From Roseateles oligotrophus (GTDB lineage Bacteria; Pseudomonadota; Gammaproteobacteria; Burkholderiales; Burkholderiaceae_C), in contig NZ_JAJIRN010000008.1 of assembly GCF_025717515.1 (NCBI RefSeq), forward strand, positions 62,001 to 126,000: 64,000 bases of DNA, written 5' to 3'. This document shows positions 1 through 10,079 of the stretch, one piece after another. The notes beneath the pieces are model-generated. The model did no database searches. It saw nothing but the letters and a program-made list of their open reading frames with translations, and was not told the origin of the DNA. Every line of letters begins with the position of its first letter. The first letter of the stretch is position 1. The translations under genes were made by a program, and so were the position numbers.

Positions 1-29
1 CCGATGGGAATAGAGCCGGGCTGTGGGGC

Positions 30-63
30 AAAAAAAAGCCGCCGCGGCAAAAGCCACGGCGGC
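30..63 (-). terminator. Intrinsic terminator of rne
   Basis: Read on the minus strand, an 11-bp GC-rich stem (one G-U pair) closes on a TTTT loop and is followed at once by a run of eight T. It lies just past the rne stop codon, so it should end the rne transcript. Confidence 0.9.
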
Positions 64-85
64 GTTTCAAGGAGGCTGACGAGAT

Positions 86-3000
86 TTACTGCTCGAAAGG
101 CAACTTGATTTGGGCCAGATCTTTGCGGGTCTCGACCAAGACCAGAGGGCCTTCTTCGATGCTGACCATGGGCGCGCGCTCACGCGGTACATGGACAGGC
201 TTGGCCTCGGCCGCGATGGCTGCCTGAGCGGCTTGGATCTTCGCCACATCCGAGTTGACCCACTGCAAACCGCTGGACTGGGCCACCGCTTGCAAGGCAT
301 CGATCTCCAGCACAAACGGCGCTTCGACAGCAGCCGCAGCAACAGGCTCGACCACGGCGGGGGCCGGTGCCGCCACCGGTGCTGCAGGAACAGGAGCAGG
401 AGCAGGAGCAGCAAGCTCGGCCACTGCGGTGTCCGCCACCACCGCCGCGGCTGCAGTGACAGCAGCAGGCTGGGCAGCTACTTCGCTGACGCTTGCTTCG
501 GCTTGGATCGACTGTGGAGCTTCGGCGGCCGGTTCGGCGAGCAACTCGGCGGTCGACTCGGCGGTCGGCGCGTCATCGCGGCGCTCACGGCGGACGCGGT
601 CACGGCCACCGCGACGGCGGCGTCCATCATTGGCTTGTCCGTCGTTGCCGGCTTCGCCATTGCTGCTTGGCTCATTGGCTTGGCTTTCGCTTTGTGCTTC
701 GCCGTTGGCGCTTTCGTTGGCGCTGCCTTCGGCTCCGGCTTCACCGGCTTCTGCGGGCCGGCCGTCTTCACGGTCACGGCTGCCGCGACGCCGACGACGG
801 CCCCCACGGGCGCCTCGGTCTTCGCTATTGCCGGTTGCTTCGGCGATGGCCGCGTTATTGATCTCGGCCTGGCTTTGCTCCAGCGCGGCCGCGTCTTGCT
901 CGCCGATCGCCGCCATGCTAACTGCCGTGGCAATCGGTGCAGCAACGCGAGCTTCGTCATTGCGCTCGACACGCTCACCGCGCTCGGCGCGTGGGCGGCG
1001 GCCGCCTTCTGGGCGCTCGCCACGGTCAGGACGCTCGGCGCGCTCGGCGCGAACTTCATTGACTTCCGGCTTGCTATCGGCACGGTCAGGGCGGCGATTT
1101 CCGCCACGCTCTCCACGCTCGCTTCGCTCGGGACGCTGGCCTTCCGGGCGTGCTTCCTGCGGGCGCTCGCTGCGGCCAGCATCACGCTTGGCGTTGCGCT
1201 CGCCACGGTCTGCCGAAGCACCGCGCTCGGCGCCGGCACGCTCACCACCGCGTTCACCGCCACGTTCGCCATTGCGACCGCGGTCACGGCCACCACGACC
1301 GCCATCACGGCCACCGTCGCGTCCACCTTCGCGCTTGCGCTCGCCGCCAACGGCCGGCTTGGCCGGGGCTGCCGGCGCTTCAACGGGAGCCGGGCTGCTG
1401 ACGCCAAACAAGCTCTTGATCCAGCCGAAGAAGCCACCGCTGGCTTCCACCGGAGCCGCAGCTGCGGGCGCAGCCACTGGCGCCGCTTTGGCCACCGGTG
1501 CGACCGGTGTCGGAGGCGGCATCTCGGGCAGCACGCCCTTGATGACCGGCTCTTGCTTGTTCTTGATCTTGTCCGCGTCGTTGCGGCGGGTGATGCCCAC
1601 CTCATCCTGCGGCTCTTCGATCATGGTGTAGCTGGCCTGCAGGTTTTCCAGACGCGGGTCGTCGTGGCGCAGGCGCTCAAGCTTGTAGTTAGGCGTGTCG
1701 AGATGCTTGTTCGGCACCAGCAGCACGGTGACGCGCTGCTTGAGTTCGATCTTGGTGATCTCGGTGCGCTTCTCGTTGAGCAAGAAGCTGGTCACCTCGA
1801 CCGGCACCTGCACATGCACGGCCGCCGTGTTGTCCTTCATCGACTCTTCCTGCACCATGCGCAGGATTTGCAGCGCGCTGGATTCGGTGTCGCGGATATG
1901 GCCGGTGCCATTGCAGCGTGGGCAGGTGATGTGGTTGCCGTCGCTCAAAGAAGGGCGCAGGCGCTGGCGGCTCATTTCCAGCAGACCGAACTTGCTGATC
2001 GAGGCGAACTGCACACGGGCGCGGTCGGGGCGCAGCGCGTCGCGCAGGCGTTGCTCGACCTCGCGGCGGTTCTTCGACTCTTCCATGTCGATGAAGTCGA
2101 CGACGATCAGGCCGCCCAGGTCGCGCAAACGCATCTGGCGGGCGATCTCGTCGGCCGCTTCCAGATTGGTGCGGGTGGCGGTTTCTTCGATGTCGCTGCC
2201 GCGCGTCGAGCGGGCCGAGTTGACGTCGACCGAAACCAAGGCCTCGGTGTGGTCAATCACGATCGCGCCGCCGGACGGCAGGTTGACGGTGCGGCTGAAG
2301 GCGGTTTCGATCTGGTGCTCGATCTGGAAGCGGCTGAACAGCGGCGCGTCATCGCGGTAGCGCTTCACGCGGTGGCCCTGGTCGGGCATCACGTGGTTCA
2401 TGAACTGGCTGGCCTGCTCGTACAGGTCATCGGTGTCGATCAGGATTTCACCGACATCGGCGGTGAAGTAATCGCGGATCGCGCGAATCACCAGCGAGGA
2501 TTCCTGATAAATCAGGTAGGCGCCCTTGCCACCCTTGGCCGCATCGTCGATGGCGGTCCAGAGCTTGAGCATGTAGTTCAGGTCCCACTGCAGCTCGGCG
2601 GCCGAGCGGCCGATCCCTGCCGTGCGGGCGATCAGCGACATGCCTTTCGGGTACTCGAGCTGGTCGAGGTTTTCTTTCAGCTCTTCGCGGTCTTCGCCCT
2701 CGATGCGACGGCTGACGCCACCACCGCGCGGGTTGTTGGGCATCAGCACCAAGTAGCGGCCGGCCAGCGAGACAAAGGTGGTCAGCGCCGCGCCCTTGTT
2801 GCCGCGCTCTTCTTTTTCGACCTGGACCAGCAGTTCCTGGCCTTCGCGGATGCAGTCTTGGATGCGCGCGCTGCGCACGTCCACGCCTTCGCGGAAGTAT
2901 TGGCGGGCGATTTCCTTGAAGGGCAGGAAGCCGTGGCGGTCTTCACCGTAGTCGACAAAGCAGGCCTCAAGCGAAGGCTCGACGCGGGTCACGACGGCCT

Positions 3001-3127
3001 TGTAGATATTGCCCTTGCGCTGTTCGCGGCCTTCGATTTCGGTCTCGAAGTCCATCAGCTTTTGGCCATCAACGATGGCCAGGCGACGCTCCTCGGGCTG
3101 CGTCGCATTGATCAGCATGCGTTTCAT
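86..3127 (-). CDS. rne: Ribonuclease E
   Basis: Endoribonuclease that starts mRNA decay and matures rRNA and tRNA, and scaffolds the degradosome. The product is 1013 aa from the ATG at 3127, which is preceded by AAAGGAG 10 nt upstream; the frame is open further upstream but lacks family similarity there. The N-terminal half has the S1 region, the catalytic core with both metal-binding Asp motifs (VSVDVNSA and VVDFIDM) and the zinc-link CPRCNGTG. From about residue 540 to 950 the protein is low-complexity, with Arg/Gly-rich and then Ala/Pro-rich tracts, as expected for the disordered RNA- and partner-binding tail. The last 60 residues become ordered-looking again and may be a partner-binding motif. 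It is divergent from rluC across a long leader, and rne is autoregulated through its leader in E. coli. Confidence 0.97.
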   Translation of the reverse strand: MKRMLINATQPEERRLAIVDGQKLMDFETEIEGREQRKGNIYKAVVTRVEPSLEACFVDYGEDRHGFLPFKEIARQYFREGVDVRSARIQDCIREGQELLVQVEKEERGNKGAALTTFVSLAGRYLVLMPNNPRGGGVSRRIEGEDREELKENLDQLEYPKGMSLIARTAGIGRSAAELQWDLNYMLKLWTAIDDAAKGGKGAYLIYQESSLVIRAIRDYFTADVGEILIDTDDLYEQASQFMNHVMPDQGHRVKRYRDDAPLFSRFQIEHQIETAFSRTVNLPSGGAIVIDHTEALVSVDVNSARSTRGSDIEETATRTNLEAADEIARQMRLRDLGGLIVVDFIDMEESKNRREVEQRLRDALRPDRARVQFASISKFGLLEMSRQRLRPSLSDGNHITCPRCNGTGHIRDTESSALQILRMVQEESMKDNTAAVHVQVPVEVTSFLLNEKRTEITKIELKQRVTVLLVPNKHLDTPNYKLERLRHDDPRLENLQASYTMIEEPQDEVGITRRNDADKIKNKQEPVIKGVLPEMPPPTPVAPVAKAAPVAAPAAAAPVEASGGFFGWIKSLFGVSSPAPVEAPAAPAKPAVGGERKREGGRDGGRDGGRGGRDRGRNGERGGERGGERAGAERGASADRGERNAKRDAGRSERPQEARPEGQRPERSERGERGGNRRPDRADSKPEVNEVRAERAERPDRGERPEGGRRPRAERGERVERNDEARVAAPIATAVSMAAIGEQDAAALEQSQAEINNAAIAEATGNSEDRGARGGRRRRRGSRDREDGRPAEAGEAGAEGSANESANGEAQSESQANEPSSNGEAGNDGQANDGRRRRGGRDRVRRERRDDAPTAESTAELLAEPAAEAPQSIQAEASVSEVAAQPAAVTAAAAVVADTAVAELAAPAPAPVPAAPVAAPAPAVVEPVAAAAVEAPFVLEIDALQAVAQSSGLQWVNSDVAKIQAAQAAIAAEAKPVHVPRERAPMVSIEEGPLVLVETRKDLAQIKLPFEQ

Positions 3128-3809
3128 TTGTTCATCACTCCTTTTGCGCTCGGGGACTAAGCCTTTGAGCGCGCTACAACACGCTGCCGCAGTGGCCCAA
3201 GAAAGGCGCCGCCTTGGCAACACATCGATGCACGAGCAATATTTGATGAACCGAGGAAGGAATCGCCCTGGACTGAATTGCAACGCTACCGGGTTCGGCG
3301 GGCGATCAGCAATTCAGCGTTGGCGCATGCGGCACAGCAGGCGGCGCGGATGGCCATTCCCATGAACGCGCAGCCCGGGCCGAGGCCCGGTGGTGCTGTG
3401 CGGCCCGGCCACGGCCGCGCGCAACAGCCTCGCCGGCGCTGGGCCGGGGCTGTGATCGAAAGCGGTGGGGGGTGAGGGGATTGGCAATCATCCGCGAGGA
3501 CTGTTGGACGCTAGACCGAGGCGGCCTGGCTCTTGACCGGGCCTGCCTCATGCCTTTAAAAAACCTTGTCTGTACCGACGCGACCCTTGTTCTCAATCGA
3601 AAGCAGGTCGTATCGGCGTGGCTCGTTCTAATATTGCTCTGCCGCGCTACACCCGAAGCCGCCTTGTCACATGGGGACAAGGCCCGCTTACAGCCGATGC
3701 GCGTTGCATCACCTATTTATTTCATACGAGACGCATATTAGCGTTTCGTACGCCACCTGTTCGCCACTGATCTATCTTGGTTTCGGCCTTGATTTAAGCA
3801 AAACCGCCT
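3128..3809. promoter_or_regulatory. Long rne/rluC divergent intergenic region
   Basis: This is 680 bp without a convincing gene between divergently transcribed rne and rluC. It would carry the rne 5' leader. It contains a 9-bp perfect inverted repeat (3273-3281 with 3309-3317) about 150 nt upstream of the rne start and a 10-bp hairpin close to rluC (3725-3750). Short ORFs here overlap one another and resemble nothing I know. A TATAAT on the minus strand at 3878-3873, inside the 5' part of rluC, could be the rne -10 element, which would make the leader over 700 nt; I see no good -35 for it. Confidence 0.5.
3725..3750 (+). other. Hairpin upstream of rluC
   Basis: TACGAGACGC and GCGTTTCGTA flank an ATATTA loop, giving a 10-bp stem. 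The one imperfect pair is G-U when read as plus-strand RNA and A-C when read as minus-strand RNA, so it suits a plus-strand transcript. No T-run follows, so it is not a terminator. It may be leader structure for rluC or a protein-binding palindrome. Confidence 0.5.
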
Positions 3810-5015
3810 GTGGCCATGGCCCAGGTAAAATCAGATAAATCAAATACTTACGGCTATAACGTGGTGAGCAACATTATAAGGGCTAAAGCCAAAGCACCGG
3901 CCGCCACACAAACCCGCAGAAGTGCGGGTGCGAGGACGGGGGGCGGGAACGTCTCCCGTGGCCTTAAAACAGCGCCGCGAAGTGAGCGAGTGCCAACCTC
4001 GCCGAGGTCCGTCGCACAGCCGCTGAAGGTCGAGAGCGCCCCGCAGACGCCGGCCCCGGCGCCGGCCGTTCGCCGCGTGACGGTGGACGAAAACTCGGCC
4101 GGTCAGCGTCTGGACAACTTCCTGCTGCGCGAGTTGAAGGGCGTGCCCAAGACGCATATCTACCGCGTCATTCGCGCCGGTGAGGTGCGGGTCAACAAGG
4201 GCCGGGCGCATGCCGACACGCGCTTGGAGCTGGGTGATGAGGTGCGGGTGCCGCCGGTGCGCCTGCCCGAACGGGTGCTGGAGCGGCCGGACTATGTGCC
4301 GGCGCGCGAGTTTCCGGTTGTGTTCGAGGACGATCACCTGCTCGCCATCAACAAGCCGGCCGGCGTTGCCGTGCATGGGGGCTCGGGCGTCAGCTTCGGC
4401 GTGATCGAGCAATTGCGCCAGGCCAGACCGCTGGCCAAGTTTCTGGAACTGGTCCATCGCCTGGACAAAGAGACCTCGGGCCTGCTGCTGGTCGCCAAAA
4501 AGCGCAGCGCGCTGGTCGCCTTGCAAGAGCAGTTCCGGGAGCGCGAGACCGGCAAGACCTATGCGGCCTTGGTCGCCGGCGACTGGGCCGACAACAAGAA
4601 GGTCATCGATGTGCCGCTGTTGAAGTTCATCGGCAGCGACGGCGAGCGCTGGGTCAGGGCGCTGCCCAACCCGAATGATCCATCGGCTGACCAGGCCAAG
4701 CGCTCGATCAGCTTGGTCAAGGTGGCGCAGCGCTTGAACGGTTACAGCCTGCTCGACGTGACCATCAAGACCGGCCGCACGCACCAGATCCGGGTTCATC
4801 TGGCCTATGCCGGGCACGCCATCGTTGGCGATCCCAAGTATGGCGACTTCGAGGCCAATCGGGCCCTGGCGCGTGGCCCGCATCGCTTCGAGCGGATGTT
4901 TCTGCATGCCAAGCGCCTGCGTTTCGCGCATCCGGCCGGCACCGGTGAGCTTGAGTTGAGCGCGCCGCTGCCGCCCGAATGCGAGCAATTGATCCTGGCT
5001 TTGAAGCACAAATGA
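3810..5015 (+). CDS. rluC: 23S rRNA pseudouridine synthase RluC
   Basis: Converts uridines of 23S rRNA (955, 2504 and 2580 in E. coli) to pseudouridine. The recognisable protein begins near residue 88 with an S4 RNA-binding domain (VTVDENSAGQRLDNFLLR), followed by the RluA-type catalytic domain with HRLDKETSGLLL, whose Asp is the nucleophile, and the TGRTHQIRVH motif. The first ~85 residues are basic low-complexity sequence unlike the family, and the start at 3810 is GTG without a clear ribosome site, so translation may begin further in. Its stop overlaps the start of the next gene by ATGA, indicating translational coupling. Confidence 0.93.
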   Translation: MAMAQVKSDKSNTYGYNVVSNIIRAKAKAPAATQTRRSAGARTGGGNVSRGLKTAPRSERVPTSPRSVAQPLKVESAPQTPAPAPAVRRVTVDENSAGQRLDNFLLRELKGVPKTHIYRVIRAGEVRVNKGRAHADTRLELGDEVRVPPVRLPERVLERPDYVPAREFPVVFEDDHLLAINKPAGVAVHGGSGVSFGVIEQLRQARPLAKFLELVHRLDKETSGLLLVAKKRSALVALQEQFRERETGKTYAALVAGDWADNKKVIDVPLLKFIGSDGERWVRALPNPNDPSADQAKRSISLVKVAQRLNGYSLLDVTIKTGRTHQIRVHLAYAGHAIVGDPKYGDFEANRALARGPHRFERMFLHAKRLRFAHPAGTGELELSAPLPPECEQLILALKHK

Positions 5016-5671
5016 GACCCAAACAATTTGATTTGCTGGTGTTCGATTGGGACGGCACGCTGTTCGATTCGACCGCCATCATCACCCGCAGCATCCAGGC
5101 CGCCGCTGTCGACCTCGGCCTGACCGAGCCATCGGCGGAGCAGGCCAGTTATGTGATCGGCCTGGGGCTGCAAGAGGCCTTGGCCTATGCGCTCCCTGAC
5201 CTGGCGCCCGAGCGCTACCCCGAGTTGGGTCAGCGCTATCGCCATCACTACCTGAGCTCCCAACATCAGGTGACGCTGTTTGCCGGCGTGCTGGACTTGT
5301 TGGCGGGCTTGAAGGCTCGCCACCATTGGCTGGCGGTGGCGACCGGCAAAAGCCGGCGCGGTTTGGACGAGGTGCTGAATGTCGACAGCCTGCGCGGCGT
5401 GTTTGATGCCACGCGCACCGCCGATGAAACGGCCGGCAAACCCAATCCGCAGATGTTGCTGGAGTTGATGCGTGAGTTTGGCGTCGAGCCTGAGCGCACG
5501 CTGATGATCGGTGACACCACCCATGACCTGCAACTCGCCCGCAATGCCGGCACAGCCAGCGTCGGGGTCGGCTATGGCGCCCATGATCACGCCAGTTTTG
5601 GCGAATTCGCGCCTCTGTATGTGGCACATTCGGTGCCCGATCTGCATGCCTGGTTGAACGAGAACGCCTGA
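5012..5671 (+). CDS. HAD-family phosphatase (Gph-like)
   Basis: Haloacid dehalogenase superfamily hydrolase of the subfamily IA type, 219 aa. The N-terminal DWDGTLFDS is motif I, with nucleophile and acid/base Asp. ATGKSRRGL is motif II, a Lys follows in GKPNPQ, and MIGDTTHDLQLARNAG is the metal-binding motif IV. The start at 5012 is chosen because it overlaps the rluC stop by ATGA; a longer frame lies inside rluC. Phosphoglycolate phosphatase is the nearest named relative, but the substrate cannot be told from the sequence. The rluC-HAD pairing is common in Burkholderiales. Confidence 0.9.
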   Translation: MRPKQFDLLVFDWDGTLFDSTAIITRSIQAAAVDLGLTEPSAEQASYVIGLGLQEALAYALPDLAPERYPELGQRYRHHYLSSQHQVTLFAGVLDLLAGLKARHHWLAVATGKSRRGLDEVLNVDSLRGVFDATRTADETAGKPNPQMLLELMREFGVEPERTLMIGDTTHDLQLARNAGTASVGVGYGAHDHASFGEFAPLYVAHSVPDLHAWLNENA

Positions 5672-5672
5672 T

Positions 5673-6077
5673 ATGAGTCAAGAAGACAAACCGCTGGCCC
5701 CGCCCGCAACGCCAGCGATAGCGCTGTGCTCGTCGGAAGAGTTGCTGGAGCGCGGCCGCGCCCATAGCTTTGATGTGCTGCAATGCCGCCAGCCGGCGCG
5801 CGCTTTTGCGCTGCGTTTCGAGGGTCAGGTGGTCGCCTACCTGAACCGCTGCGCCCATGTGCCGACCGAGATGGACTGGCAAGAGGGCGAGTTCCTTGAC
5901 GGCGACAAGCAATTCATCATGTGCTCGATTCACGGCGCGGTCTATGACCCGCTGACTGGCCGTTGCGTGACCGGCATGTGCGGGCGCATCGGGCTGACCA
6001 AGATCGAAGTGCAGGAACGCGAGGGTCAGGTCTATTGGTATCCTAGCCGCGACACCAAACCGGCGTTTGAAGACTGA
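5673..6077 (+). CDS. Rieske [2Fe-2S] ferredoxin-like protein
   Basis: Small 134-aa soluble Rieske protein. The cluster ligands are visible as C60-A-H62 and C84-S-I-H87, the C-x-H / C-x2-H arrangement of the family. No signal peptide or oxygenase domain is present, so it is probably a cytosolic electron carrier or a NirD-like module. It starts one base after the HAD stop and sits inside the rluC-sppA run, so it is very likely co-transcribed. Partner unknown. Confidence 0.9.
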   Translation: MSQEDKPLAPPATPAIALCSSEELLERGRAHSFDVLQCRQPARAFALRFEGQVVAYLNRCAHVPTEMDWQEGEFLDGDKQFIMCSIHGAVYDPLTGRCVTGMCGRIGLTKIEVQEREGQVYWYPSRDTKPAFED

Positions 6078-6099
6078 AGCCCCAAACAGAATTAGAAAA

Positions 6100-7125
6100 A
6101 TGAATAACTCATTCGACGATCTCCCCAAGCCCATCCATGACCCGCAAGCAGATGTGACGGCTCAAGTGGCCAGCAGCGAGTCGGCCCGCGCCGGTGCCAG
6201 CGCCGCAGGCTACGAGCCCTTGCTGGCTCAATTCGCCCGCGAATACCTGCTGGACAAACGCAACGAACGGCGCTGGAAGCTGTTTTTCCGCCTGATCTGG
6301 CTGACGCTGATTGCGGTGATGGCCTGGTCGCTGTTTTCGCAACGCCACCATATGCAGAACCCGAATGCACCTCACACCGCCCTGGTCGAGGTGCGTGGCG
6401 AGATTGCCGCCGACACCGAGGCCAGCGCGGAGTTGCTGCTATCCGCCCTGAAGAGCGCGTTCGAGGACAGTGGCTCGCAGGCGATTGTCTTGCGCATCAA
6501 TTCACCCGGCGGCAGCCCGGTGCAGGCTGGCATCGTCTACGACGAAATCAAGCGGCTCAAGCTCAAGCATGGCAAGAAGGTCTATGCCGTGGTCGAGGAA
6601 ATGTGCGCCTCGGGTGCCTATTACATCGCGGCGGCGGCCGACGAGATCTATGTCGACAAGGCTTCGGTGGTCGGCTCGATCGGCGTCTTGATGGACGGCT
6701 TCGGCTTTACCGAGTTGATGGGCAAGCTCGGCGTCGAGCGTCGCCTGCTGACCGCCGGCGCCAACAAGGGCATGCTGGACCCCTTCACCCCGGTGAGCCC
6801 GAAGCAGCAGGCCTTCGCCCAGGCGATGCTGGATCAAATCCATCAGCAATTCATCGCCGTGGTGCGCGAGGGCCGCGGCAAGCGCCTGAAAGAAACGCCG
6901 GAGATCTTCTCTGGCTTGTTCTGGAACGGCGAGCAGGCGATCACGCTCGGCCTAGCCGACCATTACGGCAATCTGGACTTTGTCGCCCGCGAGGTCGTCA
7001 AGGCCGAAGAGGTGATCGACTACACGCCGCGCGACAACGTCGCCGAGCGCCTGGCCAAGCGTTTTGGCGCCGCGATGGGCGAGGGCGCGATCAAAGCGGT
7101 ACGCAATCTCGCGCCCATCCGCTAG
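6100..7125 (+). CDS. sppA: Signal peptide peptidase, S49 family (SppA-type)
   Basis: Inner-membrane serine protease thought to degrade cleaved signal peptides; 341 aa. A single membrane segment lies at about 62-80 (FFRLIWLTLIAVMAWSLF). The S49 catalytic dyad is readable as Ser171 in CASGAYY and Lys223 in AGANKGMLDPF, with the usual spacing of about 52 residues for short, single-domain SppA enzymes. The ATG at 6100 is preferred to an in-frame TTG at 6067 inside the Rieske gene. Same-strand neighbours suggest an operon. Confidence 0.92.
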   Translation: MNNSFDDLPKPIHDPQADVTAQVASSESARAGASAAGYEPLLAQFAREYLLDKRNERRWKLFFRLIWLTLIAVMAWSLFSQRHHMQNPNAPHTALVEVRGEIAADTEASAELLLSALKSAFEDSGSQAIVLRINSPGGSPVQAGIVYDEIKRLKLKHGKKVYAVVEEMCASGAYYIAAAADEIYVDKASVVGSIGVLMDGFGFTELMGKLGVERRLLTAGANKGMLDPFTPVSPKQQAFAQAMLDQIHQQFIAVVREGRGKRLKETPEIFSGLFWNGEQAITLGLADHYGNLDFVAREVVKAEEVIDYTPRDNVAERLAKRFGAAMGEGAIKAVRNLAPIR

Positions 7126-7174
7126 AGCCCGCCCGCAGCAGTTTTGTTTTTCTTCTTGAATTGAGTGTTTCATC

Positions 7175-8404
7175 ATGCCCGTCAATCTCAGCGCACCCGA
7201 TCCCGCCTCTTTGTTTGCCGTGCCCGGCGTTCGCCTCGGTGTCACGATGGCCGGCATACGCAAGGCCGATCGGCGTGACCTCAGCGTGATCGAGTTGGTC
7301 GAGGGCGCCAGCGTTGCCGGCGTCTTCACCAGCAACCGCTTTTGCGCCGCACCGGTGCAACTCTGCCGCCAGCATCTGGCCGCTGGGCAAGCGATTCGCG
7401 CGATCCTGGTCAACACCGGCAATGCCAACGCCGGCACCGGCGCCGATGGCCTGGCGCGGGCGCAGCAGAGTTGTGAAGCGCTGGCTGGTTTGATGGGAGT
7501 GCGCCCTGAGCAGATCCTGCCGTTTTCGACCGGCGTGATCATGGAAACCCTGCCGGTCGATCGCATCATTGCAGGCTTGCCCGCAGCCCTTAAAGCCTTG
7601 AGCGCGGACGCTTGGGGGCAGGCCGCCTTGGGCATCATGACCACCGACACGGTCCCGAAGGCTGCGTCGCGCCGGATTCAGATCCAAGGCCAAACGGTCA
7701 CGCTTACCGGCATCAGCAAGGGCGCCGGCATGATCCGCCCGAATATGGCGACGATGCTGGGCTATGTGGCGACCGATGCTCACATCAATCCGGCCCTGAT
7801 GCAGGCGCTGGTGACAGAAGCCGCTGACGCCTCATTCAACCGCATCACGATAGACGGCGACACCTCCACCAACGACTCCTTCGTGTTGGTCGCCACCCAT
7901 CAAGCCAAGCATGCCCGCATTGAGTCGCTGGACTCGACCGAGGGCCAAGTCTTGCGCGCGGCGCTGGTCGATCTGTCGCAGCAGTTGGCGCAGGCCATCG
8001 TGCGTGACGGCGAAGGCGCGACCAAGTTCATCACCATCGTCGTCGAGAGTGGCCGCGACGAGGCGGAATGCAAGCAGGCGGCCTATGCGATTGCGCATTC
8101 ACCGCTGGTCAAGACGGCCTTCTTCGCCAGCGACCCCAACCTGGGCCGCATCCTGGCGGCGGTCGGTTATGCCGGCATCAATGATCTCGACCAGACCTTG
8201 ATCGATATGCATCTGGACGAAGTGCTGGTGGTACAGGCCGGCGGGCGCCACCCGGCTTACCGCGAGGAAGACGGCTCCCGCGTGATGAAGCAGGCCGAGA
8301 TCACCGTGCGCGTCAGCCTGAACCGTGGCGCGGCCAAGGCCACCGTGTGGACCTGTGATTTGAGCCACGACTACGTCAGCATCAACGCCGATTACCGCTC
8401 GTAA
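7175..8404 (+). CDS. argJ: Bifunctional glutamate N-acetyltransferase / amino-acid N-acetyltransferase ArgJ
   Basis: Transfers the acetyl group from N-acetylornithine to glutamate in the cyclic arginine pathway and, in bifunctional members, also makes N-acetylglutamate from acetyl-CoA. At 409 aa it has typical length. The self-cleavage motif [16 protein letters not shown] contains the Ala192-Thr193 site that would give alpha and beta chains with Thr193 as nucleophile. Whether it is mono- or bifunctional cannot be read from sequence alone. It ends 10 bp from a convergent gene, with no visible terminator. Confidence 0.95.
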   Translation: MPVNLSAPDPASLFAVPGVRLGVTMAGIRKADRRDLSVIELVEGASVAGVFTSNRFCAAPVQLCRQHLAAGQAIRAILVNTGNANAGTGADGLARAQQSCEALAGLMGVRPEQILPFSTGVIMETLPVDRIIAGLPAALKALSADAWGQAALGIMTTDTVPKAASRRIQIQGQTVTLTGISKGAGMIRPNMATMLGYVATDAHINPALMQALVTEAADASFNRITIDGDTSTNDSFVLVATHQAKHARIESLDSTEGQVLRAALVDLSQQLAQAIVRDGEGATKFITIVVESGRDEAECKQAAYAIAHSPLVKTAFFASDPNLGRILAAVGYAGINDLDQTLIDMHLDEVLVVQAGGRHPAYREEDGSRVMKQAEITVRVSLNRGAAKATVWTCDLSHDYVSINADYRS

Positions 8405-8414
8405 ATCAGCGGTC

Positions 8415-10079
8415 CTAAAAATCCACCGCCCGCGTGCGCATGCCGCGCGCGATCAAGGTGGCGTTGATCAACTGCGCTTCCTCGCGGCTGGCAAAGGGCC
8501 AGACCGCAGGGCGATAGCCTTCGGGCGTTTGAAACACCTGCGCTTGCAGCGCGGCGCCGCCCGCACCGCCTTGCGCCGGCGACAGCATCGCGCGCATGCG
8601 GGCCAGCGTGGCTTCGGCGTCGGCTTTGTTGGCGCTGACCGGCCCGACCAGGGCAACCACGGGTTTGTTGACCAAGCTCGAGGCCTTGGCGATGGCTTTG
8701 CTGCTTGGAGGCGGTTCTTTGGGCGCAGTGGAAATGGCGGCAGCAGTAGTGGCGGCTGAGGGCGCGGGAGCGTTAGCCCCTTCGGATGACAGCTTGGGCT
8801 TGCTGGCATGAGCCAAAGCCGACTTAGCCTTGGGTTTTGGCGGCTCCTCTTGAATCGGCTCTGGCTTGGCGCTCAGGTCCACGACGGTCTTTTTGTCTTC
8901 AGGCTTTTTGTCGGCCTTTTTGACCTCTTCCGGCTCGGTCTGCTCCTGTTTGGGCGGCGCACCCAGCGGCGGCGCGGTGCGGCCCGGAATCGGTTTGATG
9001 AACATCGGCCGGATATCCGGCCGCGGCACAGGCTTGTCTTCGGCCTGCTCCGCTTCTTTGCTTGCTTCACGGGCCGCTGCGGCGGAGGCCTGCAAGGATA
9101 TTGCGCTCGGGATAGGCGTTAGCGGAAGGCTCGCACTGGCTACTGCTTCCGGCATCGCGGCCGAGGCAGTCGGCGTCGGCACGTGGCTGGCCGCCTCGGT
9201 GCTTGGCGCAGGCGTCGAAGCAGGCCCAGAAGCTGCGGGTGTGGAAACTGCGGAAGCCGCTGAAGCTGCGGCTGCGGAAGCTGCAGGGGTGGCCGCCGCA
9301 GCCGACTCAGCCTTCTTGGCTTGAGGTAGCAGCAAGGCCGCACCCGCGCCCAATACAGCCAGCAGCAAAAGTGCCACCAAACCCAAGCGCCTCGGGCTAT
9401 AGCAACGCCGCCCGGTGATGGCCGGTTGGCGGCCGCGCCCGAGCAAGATGCGGCTGCGTGAGCGTCCCGCATCGATGGCGGCACTCATCAAATAGAGTTC
9501 GAAGGGCCAAGCTCCACTGCTCGACCCACTAGCCGCGCCGCTTTTTTCCATCAGCGCTTCGTCGATCGGAACTATGCGCTGCGGCCAAGTCGCGTCGCCG
9601 GGTTGGCTGGTGTAGCCATGGGCCTGCGCGAATGCGGCGATGCTCCGAGGCGATAGGTGGCTGACGAAACGCTCGCTGAAGACCGGCCATGACTTTGCCT
9701 CGGCAGCCGCGTCTTTCTTTTTGCCCTTGCCGCGCCAGAATGCCAGTCGGCCCAGCAAGGCGCGCCAGGCCGGCTCGCCCTGGTCAGGCAAGGGCTCCTG
9801 ATCGGCGAGCGCATCGAGATGGGCTGCATTCGGGTTGACGGCAATCGTCAGCCCCTCTTCATCCCAGGCCGCCGCCAGGCTTTCGGCCGAAATTTCGTCG
9901 GTCAATACCGGTTCGACCTTGCCTCTGGCGCCGGCTTGACGAGCGGCCGCGTCGGCCTGCGCGTTACGCATGAACGGCAGAGCCACGACCCCAATCGTAT
10001 GGACGTCGTAAATGGTGATTCGTTTTGCCAGTGGATGGCGGTTATGCCATGCCACTACCTGCTCGGCCAATCGATCCAT
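8415..10079 (-). CDS. Single-pass membrane protein with C-terminal SPOR-like domain
   Basis: 554-aa protein I cannot name. Residues 1-225 look globular and cytoplasmic with no recognised motif. A membrane segment lies at about 232-252 (LGLVALLLLAVLGAGAALLL), followed by roughly 220 residues of Ala/Pro/Ser/Lys-rich linker. The last ~80 residues (from KPVVALVGPVSANKADAEA) resemble a SPOR domain, which binds glycan strands stripped of stem peptides at division sites. The topology (cytoplasmic head, one helix, periplasmic linker, SPOR) is that of several divisome-associated proteins. Function is not assigned. Confidence 0.75.
   Translation of the reverse strand: MDRLAEQVVAWHNRHPLAKRITIYDVHTIGVVALPFMRNAQADAAARQAGARGKVEPVLTDEISAESLAAAWDEEGLTIAVNPNAAHLDALADQEPLPDQGEPAWRALLGRLAFWRGKGKKKDAAAEAKSWPVFSERFVSHLSPRSIAAFAQAHGYTSQPGDATWPQRIVPIDEALMEKSGAASGSSSGAWPFELYLMSAAIDAGRSRSRILLGRGRQPAITGRRCYSPRRLGLVALLLLAVLGAGAALLLPQAKKAESAAAATPAASAAAASAASAVSTPAASGPASTPAPSTEAASHVPTPTASAAMPEAVASASLPLTPIPSAISLQASAAAAREASKEAEQAEDKPVPRPDIRPMFIKPIPGRTAPPLGAPPKQEQTEPEEVKKADKKPEDKKTVVDLSAKPEPIQEEPPKPKAKSALAHASKPKLSSEGANAPAPSAATTAAAISTAPKEPPPSSKAIAKASSLVNKPVVALVGPVSANKADAEATLARMRAMLSPAQGGAGGAALQAQVFQTPEGYRPAVWPFASREEAQLINATLIARGMRTRAVDF

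Noticed and set aside
1150-1401. Repeat array or CRISPR-like pattern in the rne tail
   Set aside because: The repeated CGCTCACC/CGGTCACGG text encodes RGG/GER-type protein repeats in frame; spacing is irregular and there are no unique spacers.
110-3160. 1016-codon open frame on the plus strand opposite rne
   Set aside because: It is the GC-rich antisense shadow of the rne coding strand. Its protein is repetitive with no domain, whereas the minus strand encodes a clear RNase E.
3840-5009. 389-codon frame opposite rluC
   Set aside because: Antisense shadow of a well-conserved enzyme; no motif or ribosome site.
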